Below are positions 52,041 through 60,895 of a DNA stretch of 64,000 nt, one piece after another. Each line of letters opens with the position of its first letter. Position 1 is the first letter of the stretch. Under the pieces are notes generated by a model. It saw only the letters and a program-made list of their open reading frames with translations, had not been told where the DNA came from and ran no database searches. The translations under genes and the position numbers were made by a program. The stretch is from CAWGUU01 sp963825765. GTDB lineage: Bacteria; Actinomycetota; Acidimicrobiia; Acidimicrobiales; AC-14. The stretch is taken from the NCBI GenBank assembly GCA_963825765.1, contig CAWGUU010000003.1, positions 558,001 to 622,000 of the forward strand, given 5' to 3'.

Positions 52041-55000
52041 TTGCAGTTCGGTTTGCTCGGCTCGCTGGCGGTCGTCGACGACCAGGGCCGGTCGCTCGAC
52101 CTGGGTGGCAACCAGTCGCGCACCGTGCTGGCCGTGCTGCTGGCCGCGGGCGGCCGGATCGTCACCGCCGAAGCCATCGTCGACGCCCTGTGGGGCGAGG
52201 CACCCCCGGCGTCGGCCTCGGGGACGCTGCAGAGCTACGTGTCGAGGCTGCGGCGCCAGTTGGAGAAGGGGGACCAGGCCCGCCTGCTGCTGTGGGAGCC
52301 GCCCGGCTACCGGCTGGCCGTCGACGCCGCCGACGTGGACTTCCGCCGATTCGAGGCTCTGGCCGACAAGGGCCGGGCCTTCCTCGGCGCCGGCCGTCCC
52401 GACGACGCCCGCATCGCGCTGCTCGAGGCCGACGCGTTGTGGAGGGGCCCGGCGCTGGTCGAGTACCGGGACCAGGGGTTCGCCATCGGGCTCGTCGCCC
52501 GCCTGGAGGACCGGCGGCTGGCGGCGCTGGAGGACAGGGTCGCCGCCGACCTGGCCCTGGGTCGCCACGCCGCGGTCATCGGGGAACTGGCCGAGCTGGT
52601 CACTGCCCACCCACTCCAGGAGGGGTTCCGGGGCCAACTGGCGCTCGCCCTGTACCGGTCGGGCCGCCAGTCCGAGGCCCTGCGCGCCCTCGACGACGCC
52701 CGCAGCACCCTCCGCGACGAGCTCGGCGTCGACCTCGGCCGCCCCCTCCGGGAGCTGGAATCCGCCATCCTCGCCCACGACCCGTCACTGGACCGGCCCG
52801 GGGACGTGGAATCCCCGCCGGCGCCCGCCACCGTCGACGTCGCCGAGATGCACCCGGCGGCATCCCCCGGGCCGGTGACCCCTGTGACGCCCATGATGAC
52901 GGACACACTGGTCGGCCGCGACGCAGAGCTGTCCGAGCTCCTGGGTGCCCTCGACGAGGCCGCCAAGGCCACCCGGGTGGCGATCGTCGAGGGCGAGCCA
53001 GGGATCGGCAAGACCCGCCTGGCCGAGGAGATCGGCGCCGAAGCGGCCCGCCGAGGGGCGCTGGTCCTGTGGGGCAGGACGTTCGAGGGCGGGGCGGCGC
53101 CCGCGCTGTGGCCGTGGCTGCCGCCGCTGCGTGCCCTGGTGGCGGCCCTCCCCGGCGGCGCCGCCCCTCCGCCGTCGCTGGCCACGCTGCTGTCGCCGAC
53201 GGCCGAGTCCGACGAACAGGCGCCGGCCACGACCGAGCCGGCCCGGTTCGCCCTGGCCGAGGGGGTGGCGTCGCTGCTGGCCACCTGCGCCGCGGTCCGG
53301 CCCGTCGTGCTGGTGCTCGACGACCTCCAGTGGGCCGACGTCGACTCGCTCGAGCTGCTGGCTTCGGTGCTCGGCCGCCTGCGGGACGTGCCACTGATGA
53401 TCGTCACCACTGTCCGCGAGCTGGAAGTCGGCCGCAACGACGCGGTGGTCGACACGCTCGCCGTCCTGACCCGGGCGTCGGGGGCCCGACGGCTTCGCCT
53501 GGACGGCCTCACCAGCGCCGCCACCGGCGCCCTCGTCGCCCAGACGGCCGGCGACACCCTCGACCCCCTGGTCGCGGCCGCCATCCACGCCCGCGCCGAG
53601 GGCAACCCGTTCTTCACCACCGAGCTGGCCCGGCTGCTGGCCAGCGGCCACGGGCTCCCCGCGGCCGACGTGCCCAGCGGCGTGCGGGACGTCGTGCGCC
53701 GGCGACTCGCACTGCTGCCCGACGCCACCGGTGACCTGCTGCGGGTGGCGGCGGTCATCGGTCGCGACGTCGACCTCGGCCTCCTCGCCCGGGCGTCGGG
53801 CCGCGACTTCGACGACGTCCTCGACGACCTCGAACCCGCCCTGGTCCACCGGCTCCTCGTGGCGGTGCCCGACCAACCCGGCGTCCACCGCTTCGCCCAC
53901 GCCCTGGTACGAGAGGTCGTCGTCGACGACATCTCCACCCTGCGGCGGGCCCGGATCCACCTCCGCGTCGCCGACGGCCTCGACGACGTCGACGACAACG
54001 CCGAGATCCTCGCCGAGCACCTCTGGCAGGCGGCGCCCATCGGCGTGGGCCGGCGGGCGGCTGCCGCCTTGGAGCGCGCCGCGCGGGTCGCCATGCGGCG
54101 GCTCGCCTACGGCTCCGCCGAGGACCTGCTGGAGCGGGCGGTGCAGCTGCGGCGGGCGGCGGGCTCCGGACCGGCCGACCTGGCTGCCGAGCTCCAGGCC
54201 GTCGCCCTGCTGGTCAGCGTCGTCGGCGCCCACCGCGGGTACGCCGTCGCCGGCGCGTCGCCCCACCTGTCCCGTGTCAAGGAGCTGGCCGAGCAGACGG
54301 GCAGGACGAGGGAGCTGCTCAACATGCTGTGGGCGGAATGGGCCGGCTTCGACATCAGCTGCAGGTGGCAACAGGCCGACCCCATCGCCGAGGAGATGCT
54401 GGCCCGCTCCCAGAACGCCGACGACGAGGTCGCGAACGCGCTCGGCCACACCGCCTACGGCATCAGCTGCTGGCACCGGGGCGCCCTGCTGGAGGCGATC
54501 GACCACCTCGAGGCGGCCAACCGGGCGGCCGCCGACATCCCGCCGGACACCCTGGCGTCGATGCTCATCGAGCTCGACCAGCTGCGCCTCCCGGGCCCGT
54601 TCGCCGTCTACGTGCACGTCCTCATGGGCGATCTCACCGTCGAGGCCGCCGACGCCCGCTTCGAGGAGCTCATCAGGCAGTTCCCCGACGACGCGTACTG
54701 GGAGCTGCTGGTGTCGAACTTCACTGCTTCGGGGGCCCTGGCGACAGGGCGGTCGGAGGCATGCGTCCGGGCGGCCCGACGGGGCTTGGCTTCCGACCCC
54801 GAGGGCGTCTTCGGCTTCTGGGGCTCGGCCGCCCGGTGCTACCTGGGGGCGGGCCTCTGCCTGCAGGGCGACCTCGACGAGGGCCTGCCGATCCTCGACC
54901 GCGCCTGGGCGACCTACACCGGGATGGGCCAGCGCACGAACGGCGTGACCCTCCTCGCCACCCGGGCCCAGGCCCTGGCCGAGGCCGGGCGGCTGGACGA

Positions 55001-55232
55001 GTCCGCCGACACCCTGGCCGACGCCCGCCAGGAGCTCGCCGTCTACCGGGAGCGGTACGCCGAGCCGGTCCTGCTGCTCGCCGACGCCGTCCTGCAGCAC
55101 GCACGGCGGGAGGACCCGACCACGGTGGCGGGTCTCCTCCGCCGCGCCGTCGATCTGGCGACCGCCCGGGGCGCGCTGGCCGTGGCCGGGCGGGTCGTCG
55201 CCACCGCCGAGAGGCTCCGCGTCGACCTCTGA
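52041..55232 (+). CDS. SARP/BTAD-type transcriptional regulator with ATPase domain (paralogue)
   Basis: 1063 residues. The TTG at 52041 lies 6 nt after GAGGAGG; an earlier TTG at 52035 is too close to that site. Same architecture as the divergent gene: winged helix, BTAD, P-loop IVEGEPGIGKTRLAEEI and Walker B LVLDDLQWADVDSLELL, and a TPR-like C-terminus. The two have long shared segments such as AADLALGRHAAVIGEL, so they arose by duplication. Its target is unknown. Confidence 0.92.
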   Translation: MQFGLLGSLAVVDDQGRSLDLGGNQSRTVLAVLLAAGGRIVTAEAIVDALWGEAPPASASGTLQSYVSRLRRQLEKGDQARLLLWEPPGYRLAVDAADVDFRRFEALADKGRAFLGAGRPDDARIALLEADALWRGPALVEYRDQGFAIGLVARLEDRRLAALEDRVAADLALGRHAAVIGELAELVTAHPLQEGFRGQLALALYRSGRQSEALRALDDARSTLRDELGVDLGRPLRELESAILAHDPSLDRPGDVESPPAPATVDVAEMHPAASPGPVTPVTPMMTDTLVGRDAELSELLGALDEAAKATRVAIVEGEPGIGKTRLAEEIGAEAARRGALVLWGRTFEGGAAPALWPWLPPLRALVAALPGGAAPPPSLATLLSPTAESDEQAPATTEPARFALAEGVASLLATCAAVRPVVLVLDDLQWADVDSLELLASVLGRLRDVPLMIVTTVRELEVGRNDAVVDTLAVLTRASGARRLRLDGLTSAATGALVAQTAGDTLDPLVAAAIHARAEGNPFFTTELARLLASGHGLPAADVPSGVRDVVRRRLALLPDATGDLLRVAAVIGRDVDLGLLARASGRDFDDVLDDLEPALVHRLLVAVPDQPGVHRFAHALVREVVVDDISTLRRARIHLRVADGLDDVDDNAEILAEHLWQAAPIGVGRRAAAALERAARVAMRRLAYGSAEDLLERAVQLRRAAGSGPADLAAELQAVALLVSVVGAHRGYAVAGASPHLSRVKELAEQTGRTRELLNMLWAEWAGFDISCRWQQADPIAEEMLARSQNADDEVANALGHTAYGISCWHRGALLEAIDHLEAANRAAADIPPDTLASMLIELDQLRLPGPFAVYVHVLMGDLTVEAADARFEELIRQFPDDAYWELLVSNFTASGALATGRSEACVRAARRGLASDPEGVFGFWGSAARCYLGAGLCLQGDLDEGLPILDRAWATYTGMGQRTNGVTLLATRAQALAEAGRLDESADTLADARQELAVYRERYAEPVLLLADAVLQHARREDPTTVAGLLRRAVDLATARGALAVAGRVVATAERLRVDL

Positions 55233-55248
55233 CCGGTTGTTCTCAGCC

Positions 55249-55295
55249 AACTGGTTCCACAGAACGGGGTCATACCCCGCTGTGTGGAACCAGTT
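55249..55295. repeat. Palindromic repeat, family 2, copy B
   Basis: 47-bp near-perfect palindrome (AACTGGTTCCACAGAACGGGG ... CCCCGCTGTGTGGAACCAGTT shown as two halves). It matches the copy at 19797-19843 in reverse. It lies between convergent genes and provides the final ELVPHSGV codons and stop of the methyltransferase. Could act as a two-way terminator. Confidence 0.85.
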
Positions 55296-56019
55296 CGTAG
55301 ACGGACACGTGAAGCTCACTGGCGGAGTTGAACGGCTCCCCTTTCCACCCGCCTGTCCGTCGCCGCAGGCGAAGCCCCGCCATCGACGCCATCAGGTCGA
55401 GCTCCGACGGCGTCGCGTAGCGGAACGGCACCGACATGACCCGCACGCCACTCTCACCGAGGATGGCGTAATGCGAGACGTATCGCTGCTCCGCCCGATC
55501 CACCTGACGGAACCGGAGGATCAGCTCGCCGGACTTCGTCGGGATCACTCCCATCGTCGGCTGCGCAGAGGCCCGCCCCGTCTCCGGGATGAGCCCGTCG
55601 ACCACGAACAGGCCGCCCGGCTCGAGGTGGCGGGCGACGCTCGCGAAACACCGCAGCTGAGCGGCCTGCGACTGGAGCTCGAAGAAGGACCCGGCGACGA
55701 GGTACACCAGGGAGAACCGGCCGGGGACCTCGAGCTCGCTGAAGTCGCCCATGGTCACGGGTATCGCGTCGCCCCCGGGCTTGGCCCGGAGCCTGGCCAC
55801 CATCGCCTCCGAGGCGTCGATCCCGCTCAGGTCGACTCCGTGTTCGAGGAGGCGCAGCGCCACCCGGCCCGTGCCGATGCCGAGCTCCAGGACGCGTCCG
55901 GAGCCGGCCATCTCCGCGAGGGCGTCCACCGCCGGGGAGCTGTCCAGCCAGTCGCCGAACCAGGTGTCGTAGAACTCGGCGATCCAGTCCGTGTACTCCA
56001 AGCCCCTGGTGCCGGTCAC
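55270..56019 (-). CDS. SAM-dependent methyltransferase (class I)
   Basis: 249 residues from a GTG. Motif I is RVLELGIGTGRVALRLLEHG, post-I is LSGIDASEAMVARLR, and motif II/III are YLVAGSFFELQSQ and LEPGGLFVVDGLIP. Acts on a small molecule, substrate unknown. The C-terminal eight residues are encoded by palindrome family 2, so the gene was probably extended or trimmed by that element. The RiPP and HTTM-like genes lie upstream. Confidence 0.85.
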   Translation of the reverse strand: MTGTRGLEYTDWIAEFYDTWFGDWLDSSPAVDALAEMAGSGRVLELGIGTGRVALRLLEHGVDLSGIDASEAMVARLRAKPGGDAIPVTMGDFSELEVPGRFSLVYLVAGSFFELQSQAAQLRCFASVARHLEPGGLFVVDGLIPETGRASAQPTMGVIPTKSGELILRFRQVDRAEQRYVSHYAILGESGVRVMSVPFRYATPSELDLMASMAGLRLRRRTGGWKGEPFNSASELHVSVYELVPHSGV

Positions 56020-56045
56020 GGGCGGCAGTGTACGGGAACGATTTC

Positions 56046-56780
56046 TCAGGCGAACAGGGGAAGCAGCGGGCTGGCTGTGGCCAGCAGGAGGAGTCCGAAC
56101 GCGGCCACCGCGAAGGTGACGATGCGCCGGGGGCTGACGAGCAGGAAGGAGAGGTTCATCGGGACGGCGAGGGCAAGCGTCGTCCATGCCGGGAGCAGGC
56201 CCGCAGCGCCGGCTCCCACCGCCAGCTCCAGCCCCACGGTCAGCACCGACGCGGCCCGCCCGGCGCCCAGGAACGCTCGGCTGCAGAGGAGGTCCGGCAG
56301 ACGGGACGGGGCGACGACGCGGGGGAAGTCACGGTTGCCGGCACCACCCTGGAAGATGGCGTACGCGAGGTTGTCGACGAGGACGCGGCCACTCATGAAG
56401 CCGGCGGCCCTCAGCTTCCGGATTCCCGCCACGAGGTAGAGCTGGCTGGCGAACATCGAGGCGAACACCCCCGCCACGACCGCGGCGGACACGCTGGCCG
56501 AGCCGCTGTCGTGCCACCAACCCATGTCGTCGAGCGCCAGCGCCGTGATCTCGTACAGCAGCACCGCGGTGGCGAGGGTCCCCAGGCAGATCGACGTGTA
56601 GCGACCTCGATGAAGGCGGCGGTCCCGGAGCAACCAGGCGAGGATCGTCACGGAGGCCCCGCCGATCGCGACCGCGGCTGGGGCGGTGGCGAGAATCCCA
56701 CTCGCTCGACCGACGCCGGCCAGAAGGATCACGGCGCCTGAGACGAGCCCGGCGACGGCCCATCGTCGACGGGCTGCCAC
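56046..56780 (-). CDS. Integral membrane protein (possibly HTTM/VKGC-like)
   Basis: 244 residues from the GTG used here, with six or seven helices (for example VAGLVSGAVILLAGVGRA, ASVSAAVVAGVFASMFASQL, TLALAVPMNLSFLLVSP). The frame stays open upstream to about 56927 and encodes PLACLGVAAGWQAATVLG and WIHRLERDRAYRPELGW, which look real, but no ATG, GTG or TTG is found there. So the true start is unresolved. Spacing and partner suggest an HTTM-type pair with the next gene. Confidence 0.6.
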   Translation of the reverse strand: MAARRRWAVAGLVSGAVILLAGVGRASGILATAPAAVAIGGASVTILAWLLRDRRLHRGRYTSICLGTLATAVLLYEITALALDDMGWWHDSGSASVSAAVVAGVFASMFASQLYLVAGIRKLRAAGFMSGRVLVDNLAYAIFQGGAGNRDFPRVVAPSRLPDLLCSRAFLGAGRAASVLTVGLELAVGAGAAGLLPAWTTLALAVPMNLSFLLVSPRRIVTFAVAAFGLLLLATASPLLPLFA

Positions 56781-56911
56781 GAGGTGGGCGTCGGTCCACC
56801 CCAGCTCGGGTCGGTAGGCCCGATCGCGCTCCAGGCGATGTATCCACCGGCAGTCGCCCAGGACGGTCGCCGCCTGCCAGCCGGCGGCGACCCCGAGGCA
56901 GGCCAGCGGTG

Positions 56912-57304
56912 CTAGCGGGGCTGAGATCCGATCCCCCGAACCGTGTCGGCCAAGACGGTCAGCTCGTCACCGGGCGGCACCGGGCGCTCGGTGAGGCCGA
57001 CCTCGCCACCGCCGAGCTCCACCCGCCAGCTACCGCGGGTGCCGATGATGAGGCCGTGCAGGGGCACCGGGAAGCCTGGCTCCCCGACCAGTTCGTGGAG
57101 ATCGGCCAACACCAGGTAGTGGCTGTCCGGCGCCAGCCGGAGCTCCTCGAAGGTCGGCACGCGGGTGACGCCGTCGACCGCAGTCCAGAGAAACGGCTTC
57201 GAGGATCCCGAGAACATGGCCCACGAGAAGGCCCGGCCGGGAACGATCGTGGCTCCCCACACCACCGACCCGAGGAGGAGCAGCGCAAGAACGACTCTCG
57301 CCAT
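56912..57304 (-). CDS. Small membrane-anchored protein
   Basis: 130 residues. N-terminal anchor MARVVLALLLLGSVVWGATI, followed by PGRAFSWAMFSGSSKPFLW, a pattern often found in partners of HTTM-type membrane proteins. The rest is strand-rich (WRVELGGGEVGLTERPV). The stop overlaps the open frame of the membrane protein. Divergent from the RiPP precursor gene. Confidence 0.65.
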   Translation of the reverse strand: MARVVLALLLLGSVVWGATIVPGRAFSWAMFSGSSKPFLWTAVDGVTRVPTFEELRLAPDSHYLVLADLHELVGEPGFPVPLHGLIIGTRGSWRVELGGGEVGLTERPVPPGDELTVLADTVRGIGSQPR

Positions 57305-57420
57305 CACCGCATCATGCCCGCGGCACCGCGTATGAAGAGTCCGTTGCAAGCCTGCGAGCTCGACACCTCCGCGATACGGTCTCGGGACCCCATCCGCTAG
57401 GCGCACGGAAGGAGGTGTCC

Positions 57421-57516
57421 ATGCAGGAGCACGCTGAGTCGGAGCACGACGTCGTCGAGCAGGTGCCCGAGGCCGAGCTTCCGGAGTTCGCGCTGCTGAT
57501 CGACCTTCCTGACTGA
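57421..57516 (+). CDS. Candidate RiPP precursor peptide
   Basis: 31 residues: MQEHAESEHDVVEQVPEAEL followed by PEFALLIDLPD. A perfect AGGAGGTGTCC RBS precedes the ATG. The first 20 residues are acidic like a leader; the short C-terminal FALLIDLPD is a plausible core. It has no Cys or Thr and only one Ser, so azoline formation on the core is impossible. HExxH and YcaO genes follow directly. Too short for standard gene calling. Confidence 0.75.
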   Translation: MQEHAESEHDVVEQVPEAELPEFALLIDLPD

Positions 57517-57555
57517 CCGACCTGTCCACCGGCCGATCAGGCCCTTCCGAGATGT

Positions 57556-57596
57556 CTTTCGACCCGGGGGCTGGGGCTCGCAGCCTGGGTCGAGAG
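57556..57596 (+). terminator. Hairpin between precursor and modification genes
   Basis: CTTTCGACCC and GGGTCGAGAG pair with one mismatch, with an inner GGGCT/AGCC stem. It lies in the 108 bp between the precursor stop and the HExxH gene. In many RiPP operons such a hairpin lets the precursor be transcribed more than the enzymes. No U-tract follows, so it is more likely an attenuator or RNA-stability element. Confidence 0.5.
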
Positions 57597-57624
57597 CATC
57601 TCCCCGTGATCGAGGAGACGCGCA

Positions 57625-58662
57625 GTGCGCATCGAGCCGAACTGCACCGAGGCGGCGCGGGATCAGGCGGCGGTCGTGCAACTCGTACGTGAGGTCGTGA
57701 CCCGGCACGCACCGGCCACGTTCGGCGACGAGGAGCCCGACTGGGGCTATCCGGGGATGATCGCCACTGCGTTCGACGCCCAGTCCGCCCACCGCACGGG
57801 CGACGCGTCCCGGCAGCTGCCAGACGACCGGGCACAACGCTTCGCCGCTCGACGGGCCACGGTCGCCGATCAGGCTCGGTCGAGCGCCCGCAGGGCCGAC
57901 GACGGCACGTGCCCGGCATGGGGCGTCGACCTCGCACCGCCGGAAGCCCACCTCACCCAGAGCCTCGACCGGGCCAGGGCCCAGATCCCCGCACGAGCGG
58001 ATCGGGCCGACGACCTGGCGGCGATGGTCGTCCGCCCGTGGTACGACGACGACCGGTCGACCTTCTGTGCTGCTGGTTGCCTGTTGGCCTCCCTGTGGCC
58101 GGAGATGCTGGCCGAGGTCGCCGTCGTCGTTCGCCAGGTGGCGCTGCTCGAGGGGTACGGCATCGACGGCTTCACCGACTTCACCTGCCACGGGGTCATC
58201 TTCGTCAACTCCGCCAGGCTGGGACCGCAGCCCGACGGCGTGCCCGCCGAGGTCCGACTGGCCGAGGCCGTCGTGCACGAGGCGGCCCACACCCGGTGCA
58301 ACGCCGCGGCGGTGTCACAGCCGTTCCTGGTCGACAGCGAGGACGATCGGCTGGCGCTGGTGCAGACGCCGCTCAGGAGCGATCCCCGACCGCTCTCCGG
58401 CCTCTTCCAGCAGCTGGTCGTCCTCGTGCGGTCGTGGATGTTGTACGAAAAGCTGCTCATCCGGGAGCCGGACTCGAGGGACGGCCCAGCAGGTCGAAGG
58501 TGCAAGACGCTCCTCGTTCAGGCAGGTCAGGGGCTCGAGACGATCGGGAACCACTCGGACAATCTGTCCGCGCAGGGTCGCCTGGTGGTGGAGGAAGCCG
58601 AGCGGCTGCTCCAGAGCGAGGGTGCCGTCGCCGGCCCGCGGTCGGGCCTCGCGTCGAGGTGA
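57625..58662 (+). CDS. HExxH-type peptide modification protein (RiPP beta-hydroxylase-like)
   Basis: 345 residues from a GTG. The metal motif is EAVVHEAAHTRCNAA (His218, Glu219, His222), and the following TPLRSDPRPLSGLFQQLVVL matches the HExxH putative peptide modification family, members of which hydroxylate Asp or other side chains with 2-oxoglutarate. FTDFTCHGVIFVNS precedes it as in the family. Directly downstream of a precursor and coupled to YcaO by GTGA. Confidence 0.82.
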   Translation: MRIEPNCTEAARDQAAVVQLVREVVTRHAPATFGDEEPDWGYPGMIATAFDAQSAHRTGDASRQLPDDRAQRFAARRATVADQARSSARRADDGTCPAWGVDLAPPEAHLTQSLDRARAQIPARADRADDLAAMVVRPWYDDDRSTFCAAGCLLASLWPEMLAEVAVVVRQVALLEGYGIDGFTDFTCHGVIFVNSARLGPQPDGVPAEVRLAEAVVHEAAHTRCNAAAVSQPFLVDSEDDRLALVQTPLRSDPRPLSGLFQQLVVLVRSWMLYEKLLIREPDSRDGPAGRRCKTLLVQAGQGLETIGNHSDNLSAQGRLVVEEAERLLQSEGAVAGPRSGLASR

Positions 58663-59912
58663 CGCCTGCCGGACCGGGCGACTCCGTTCCGTTCGGCGAC
58701 GTCCAGGTGTTCCAGCCCTACCCCGGGTGCGAAACCTTGGTCTTCGCCCGGGCGGCGGCGCGTTCACGGGCCTTCGCCGCCACCGCCACCGCCGACGGCG
58801 ACCCCGCGGTGATCGTCGGTGCTGCCTCGGGGGGACGCGCCGCGGACGTCGTCCCGCGAGCTCGGGGGGAGCTGGTCGAGCGAGCCGGCAACATCCTGGC
58901 CGGACGGGCGGAGGAGCGCGCATGCCGGGTCGTGGGCAGCTACGAGGCGCTCCGGCGAGCCGGTGTGCCGGCTCTCGACCCTTACGCCTGGACCGAGGTG
59001 GCGACGGCCGCCGGTTTCAGGGAGCTCCCCATGCTGTGGACGGAGGGGCGATCTCTCGTCACCGGGGACGAGGTGCTGGTACCGGCCTGCACGGTGTACA
59101 TCCGCCATCGCCCACCGCCGGGCTGCGAATCGATGCTCAGCGCCGGGTCCGCGGGCGCGTCGGCTCACACCTCGCAGGCCGCCGCCGTCCGCCACGCGCT
59201 GCTGGAGATCCTCGAACGGGACCTGATCTGGCGGAGCTGGTACGGCGCCGGCGCCGGCGCCGAGGCCGTGGCCGCGCCGCTGGAGCCGGCGCCGCCCACG
59301 GCGCTCGGTCGAACCCTGGAAGAGCTGGGAGTCCGTCTGACCAGTCTCGTGGTACCAGGGCCGGCCGGCACCGCCTGCGTCGTCGCGTGCGTCCACGCAC
59401 CCGATGGGACCCAACAGGCCTTCGGAGCCCGCTGCGTCGTGGTCGACCCCGACGGAGACCTCGGGCCGGCCGTCGAGCGAGCCTGTTACGAAGCGCTCAT
59501 GGTCCGCTGGAGCATGAGGACTCCCGAAGCCGAGCGGGCGTGGGCGCGCATGCTGGCGCGGGACGATCCGGTTCTCCTGGCCGACGCGCTCGAGCACGCG
59601 CTGTGGGCGTTCCACGCCCAGGACAGCCTGAGGTACTGGCTCGATTGCCGCAACGGCGCCGTGTGGCCGGTCTCAGCCGAACGTCCGGGCGCGGACCGGG
59701 CGGAGGACGGCCTGGCCCGGGCGCTCTCCGAGCACACGGGGCACGACGTGGTGGCCGTCGACACCAACGCACCGCAGTTGGGGGCCGACGGCCTGTTCGT
59801 CGTGCGGGTCGTGGCACCTGGCGCCCGTCGACTTCCCGGCACCGAATCGGCGCTGCGGTCGCGGCCACCGTCGGCCGAGCCCCGCCACCAGCCACCGCAT
59901 CCGTTCGGCTGA
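58659..59912 (+). CDS. YcaO-domain protein
   Basis: 417 residues. ATP-binding YcaO core: SAGSAGASAHTSQAAAVRH, then ALLEILERDLIW (ExxxERD), and ARCVVVDPDGDLGPAVERAC with EALMVRWSM. The C-terminus QPPHPFG is Pro-rich as in cyclodehydratases. YcaO enzymes activate backbone amides of RiPP precursors for azoline, thioamide or amidine formation. No E1-like or F-protein partner is seen. GTG start overlaps the HExxH stop. Confidence 0.88.
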   Translation: MTPAGPGDSVPFGDVQVFQPYPGCETLVFARAAARSRAFAATATADGDPAVIVGAASGGRAADVVPRARGELVERAGNILAGRAEERACRVVGSYEALRRAGVPALDPYAWTEVATAAGFRELPMLWTEGRSLVTGDEVLVPACTVYIRHRPPPGCESMLSAGSAGASAHTSQAAAVRHALLEILERDLIWRSWYGAGAGAEAVAAPLEPAPPTALGRTLEELGVRLTSLVVPGPAGTACVVACVHAPDGTQQAFGARCVVVDPDGDLGPAVERACYEALMVRWSMRTPEAERAWARMLARDDPVLLADALEHALWAFHAQDSLRYWLDCRNGAVWPVSAERPGADRAEDGLARALSEHTGHDVVAVDTNAPQLGADGLFVVRVVAPGARRLPGTESALRSRPPSAEPRHQPPHPFG

Positions 59913-59933
59913 CGACGGCGCCGGCGTGGCTCG

Positions 59934-60713
59934 TCAGACCGCGGGCGCCCGCAGGTCGGCGGCTTCGGCGACCCGGGCGTAGGCGTCGAGCGCCTGGTCG
60001 AGGCTCGGGTCGCCCACAAGCCCGAGGACGATCTCGTGCGCCCCCACCCGCCGGGTGGCCTCGACGTCCTCGGCCACCTGCTCGACGGTGCCGTGGTAGA
60101 TCGGTCGGTCGCCGGCCGCGGCCCGATCGGTCAACACCACGCCGGCCCGCACGACCAGCTGCAGGCTGTCGGGGTCGCGCCGGTGGGCGGCGGCAAGGTC
60201 GCGGAGCTCCGCCCACATCGTGCCGAGGCGGTCGACCGGCAGACCGTCGGGGTTCCAGCCGTCGGCGCGGCGGGCCACCCGGTCGAGCTGGAAACGGGTG
60301 TCGGCGACGAGGAGGAGTGGCGGATGGGGCTGCCGGACCGGCCGGTCGACACCGTCGGGCAGGGAAGACGCGGACCAGGTCGACTCCAGGATGTCGAGCG
60401 TCTCGTCGATGGTCTCGCTCCGGCCCGGGCCGATCGACACCGACAGGCGTCCGTCGCTCAGGGCGTCGAGGGTGGCGAGGTCCCTCCCGAGCACCGCCGG
60501 CGATCCTGATCGGGTGACGTCGTAGCTTGCCCCCAGCCGTACTCGGGCCGTGAGGGAAGCGGCGGTGGACAGGACGACGACCGGATCCATGGCCGCACTG
60601 TCACGGACCCACACCGTCGAGTATCCGAGCTGTTCCGCGGCGCCGGCCACGGCCCTGACCGCGGCCGGCCGGGCGAGTTGGCCGGGCTGGCCGGCGCTGA
60701 CGCCGATGCGCAT
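59934..60713 (-). CDS. LLM-class (F420-dependent) oxidoreductase
   Basis: 259 residues, ATG after GAGGAGTCCCC. TIM-barrel of the luciferase-like monooxygenase superfamily: MRIGVSAGQPGQLARP, AEQLGYSTVWVRDSAAMDPV, LATLDALSDGRLSVSIGPGR and ADGWNPDGLPVDRLG. Members often use F420, sometimes FMN. Convergent to the YcaO gene with a 21-bp gap, so a link to the RiPP is possible but not clear. Substrate unknown. Confidence 0.85.
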   Translation of the reverse strand: MRIGVSAGQPGQLARPAAVRAVAGAAEQLGYSTVWVRDSAAMDPVVVLSTAASLTARVRLGASYDVTRSGSPAVLGRDLATLDALSDGRLSVSIGPGRSETIDETLDILESTWSASSLPDGVDRPVRQPHPPLLLVADTRFQLDRVARRADGWNPDGLPVDRLGTMWAELRDLAAAHRRDPDSLQLVVRAGVVLTDRAAAGDRPIYHGTVEQVAEDVEATRRVGAHEIVLGLVGDPSLDQALDAYARVAEAADLRAPAV

Positions 60714-60895
60714 GGGGACTCCTCTGTCGTCGTACACCGCAGTTGTCCCTCATCGCACTCGCAGGCCGCTTGACGGTCACTTGCAACTGCGCAAGTCCGC
60801 CCGGGCAATCCGCCAGGGCAATCCAGCAGCCGGCTTCCCACGTAGGACAAGCGGGCTGGCTGGTCCGACCGGCACCGACATCACGTGAGGGATAC

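Noticed and set aside
52785..55319. 844-codon ORF on the minus strand
   Set aside because: Mirror frame of the SARP-ATPase gene; starts within a palindromic repeat and shows no family motif.
57517..57624. Second precursor peptide gene after the 31-residue ORF
   Set aside because: No ORF with a start codon and RBS fits; the space is taken by a hairpin.
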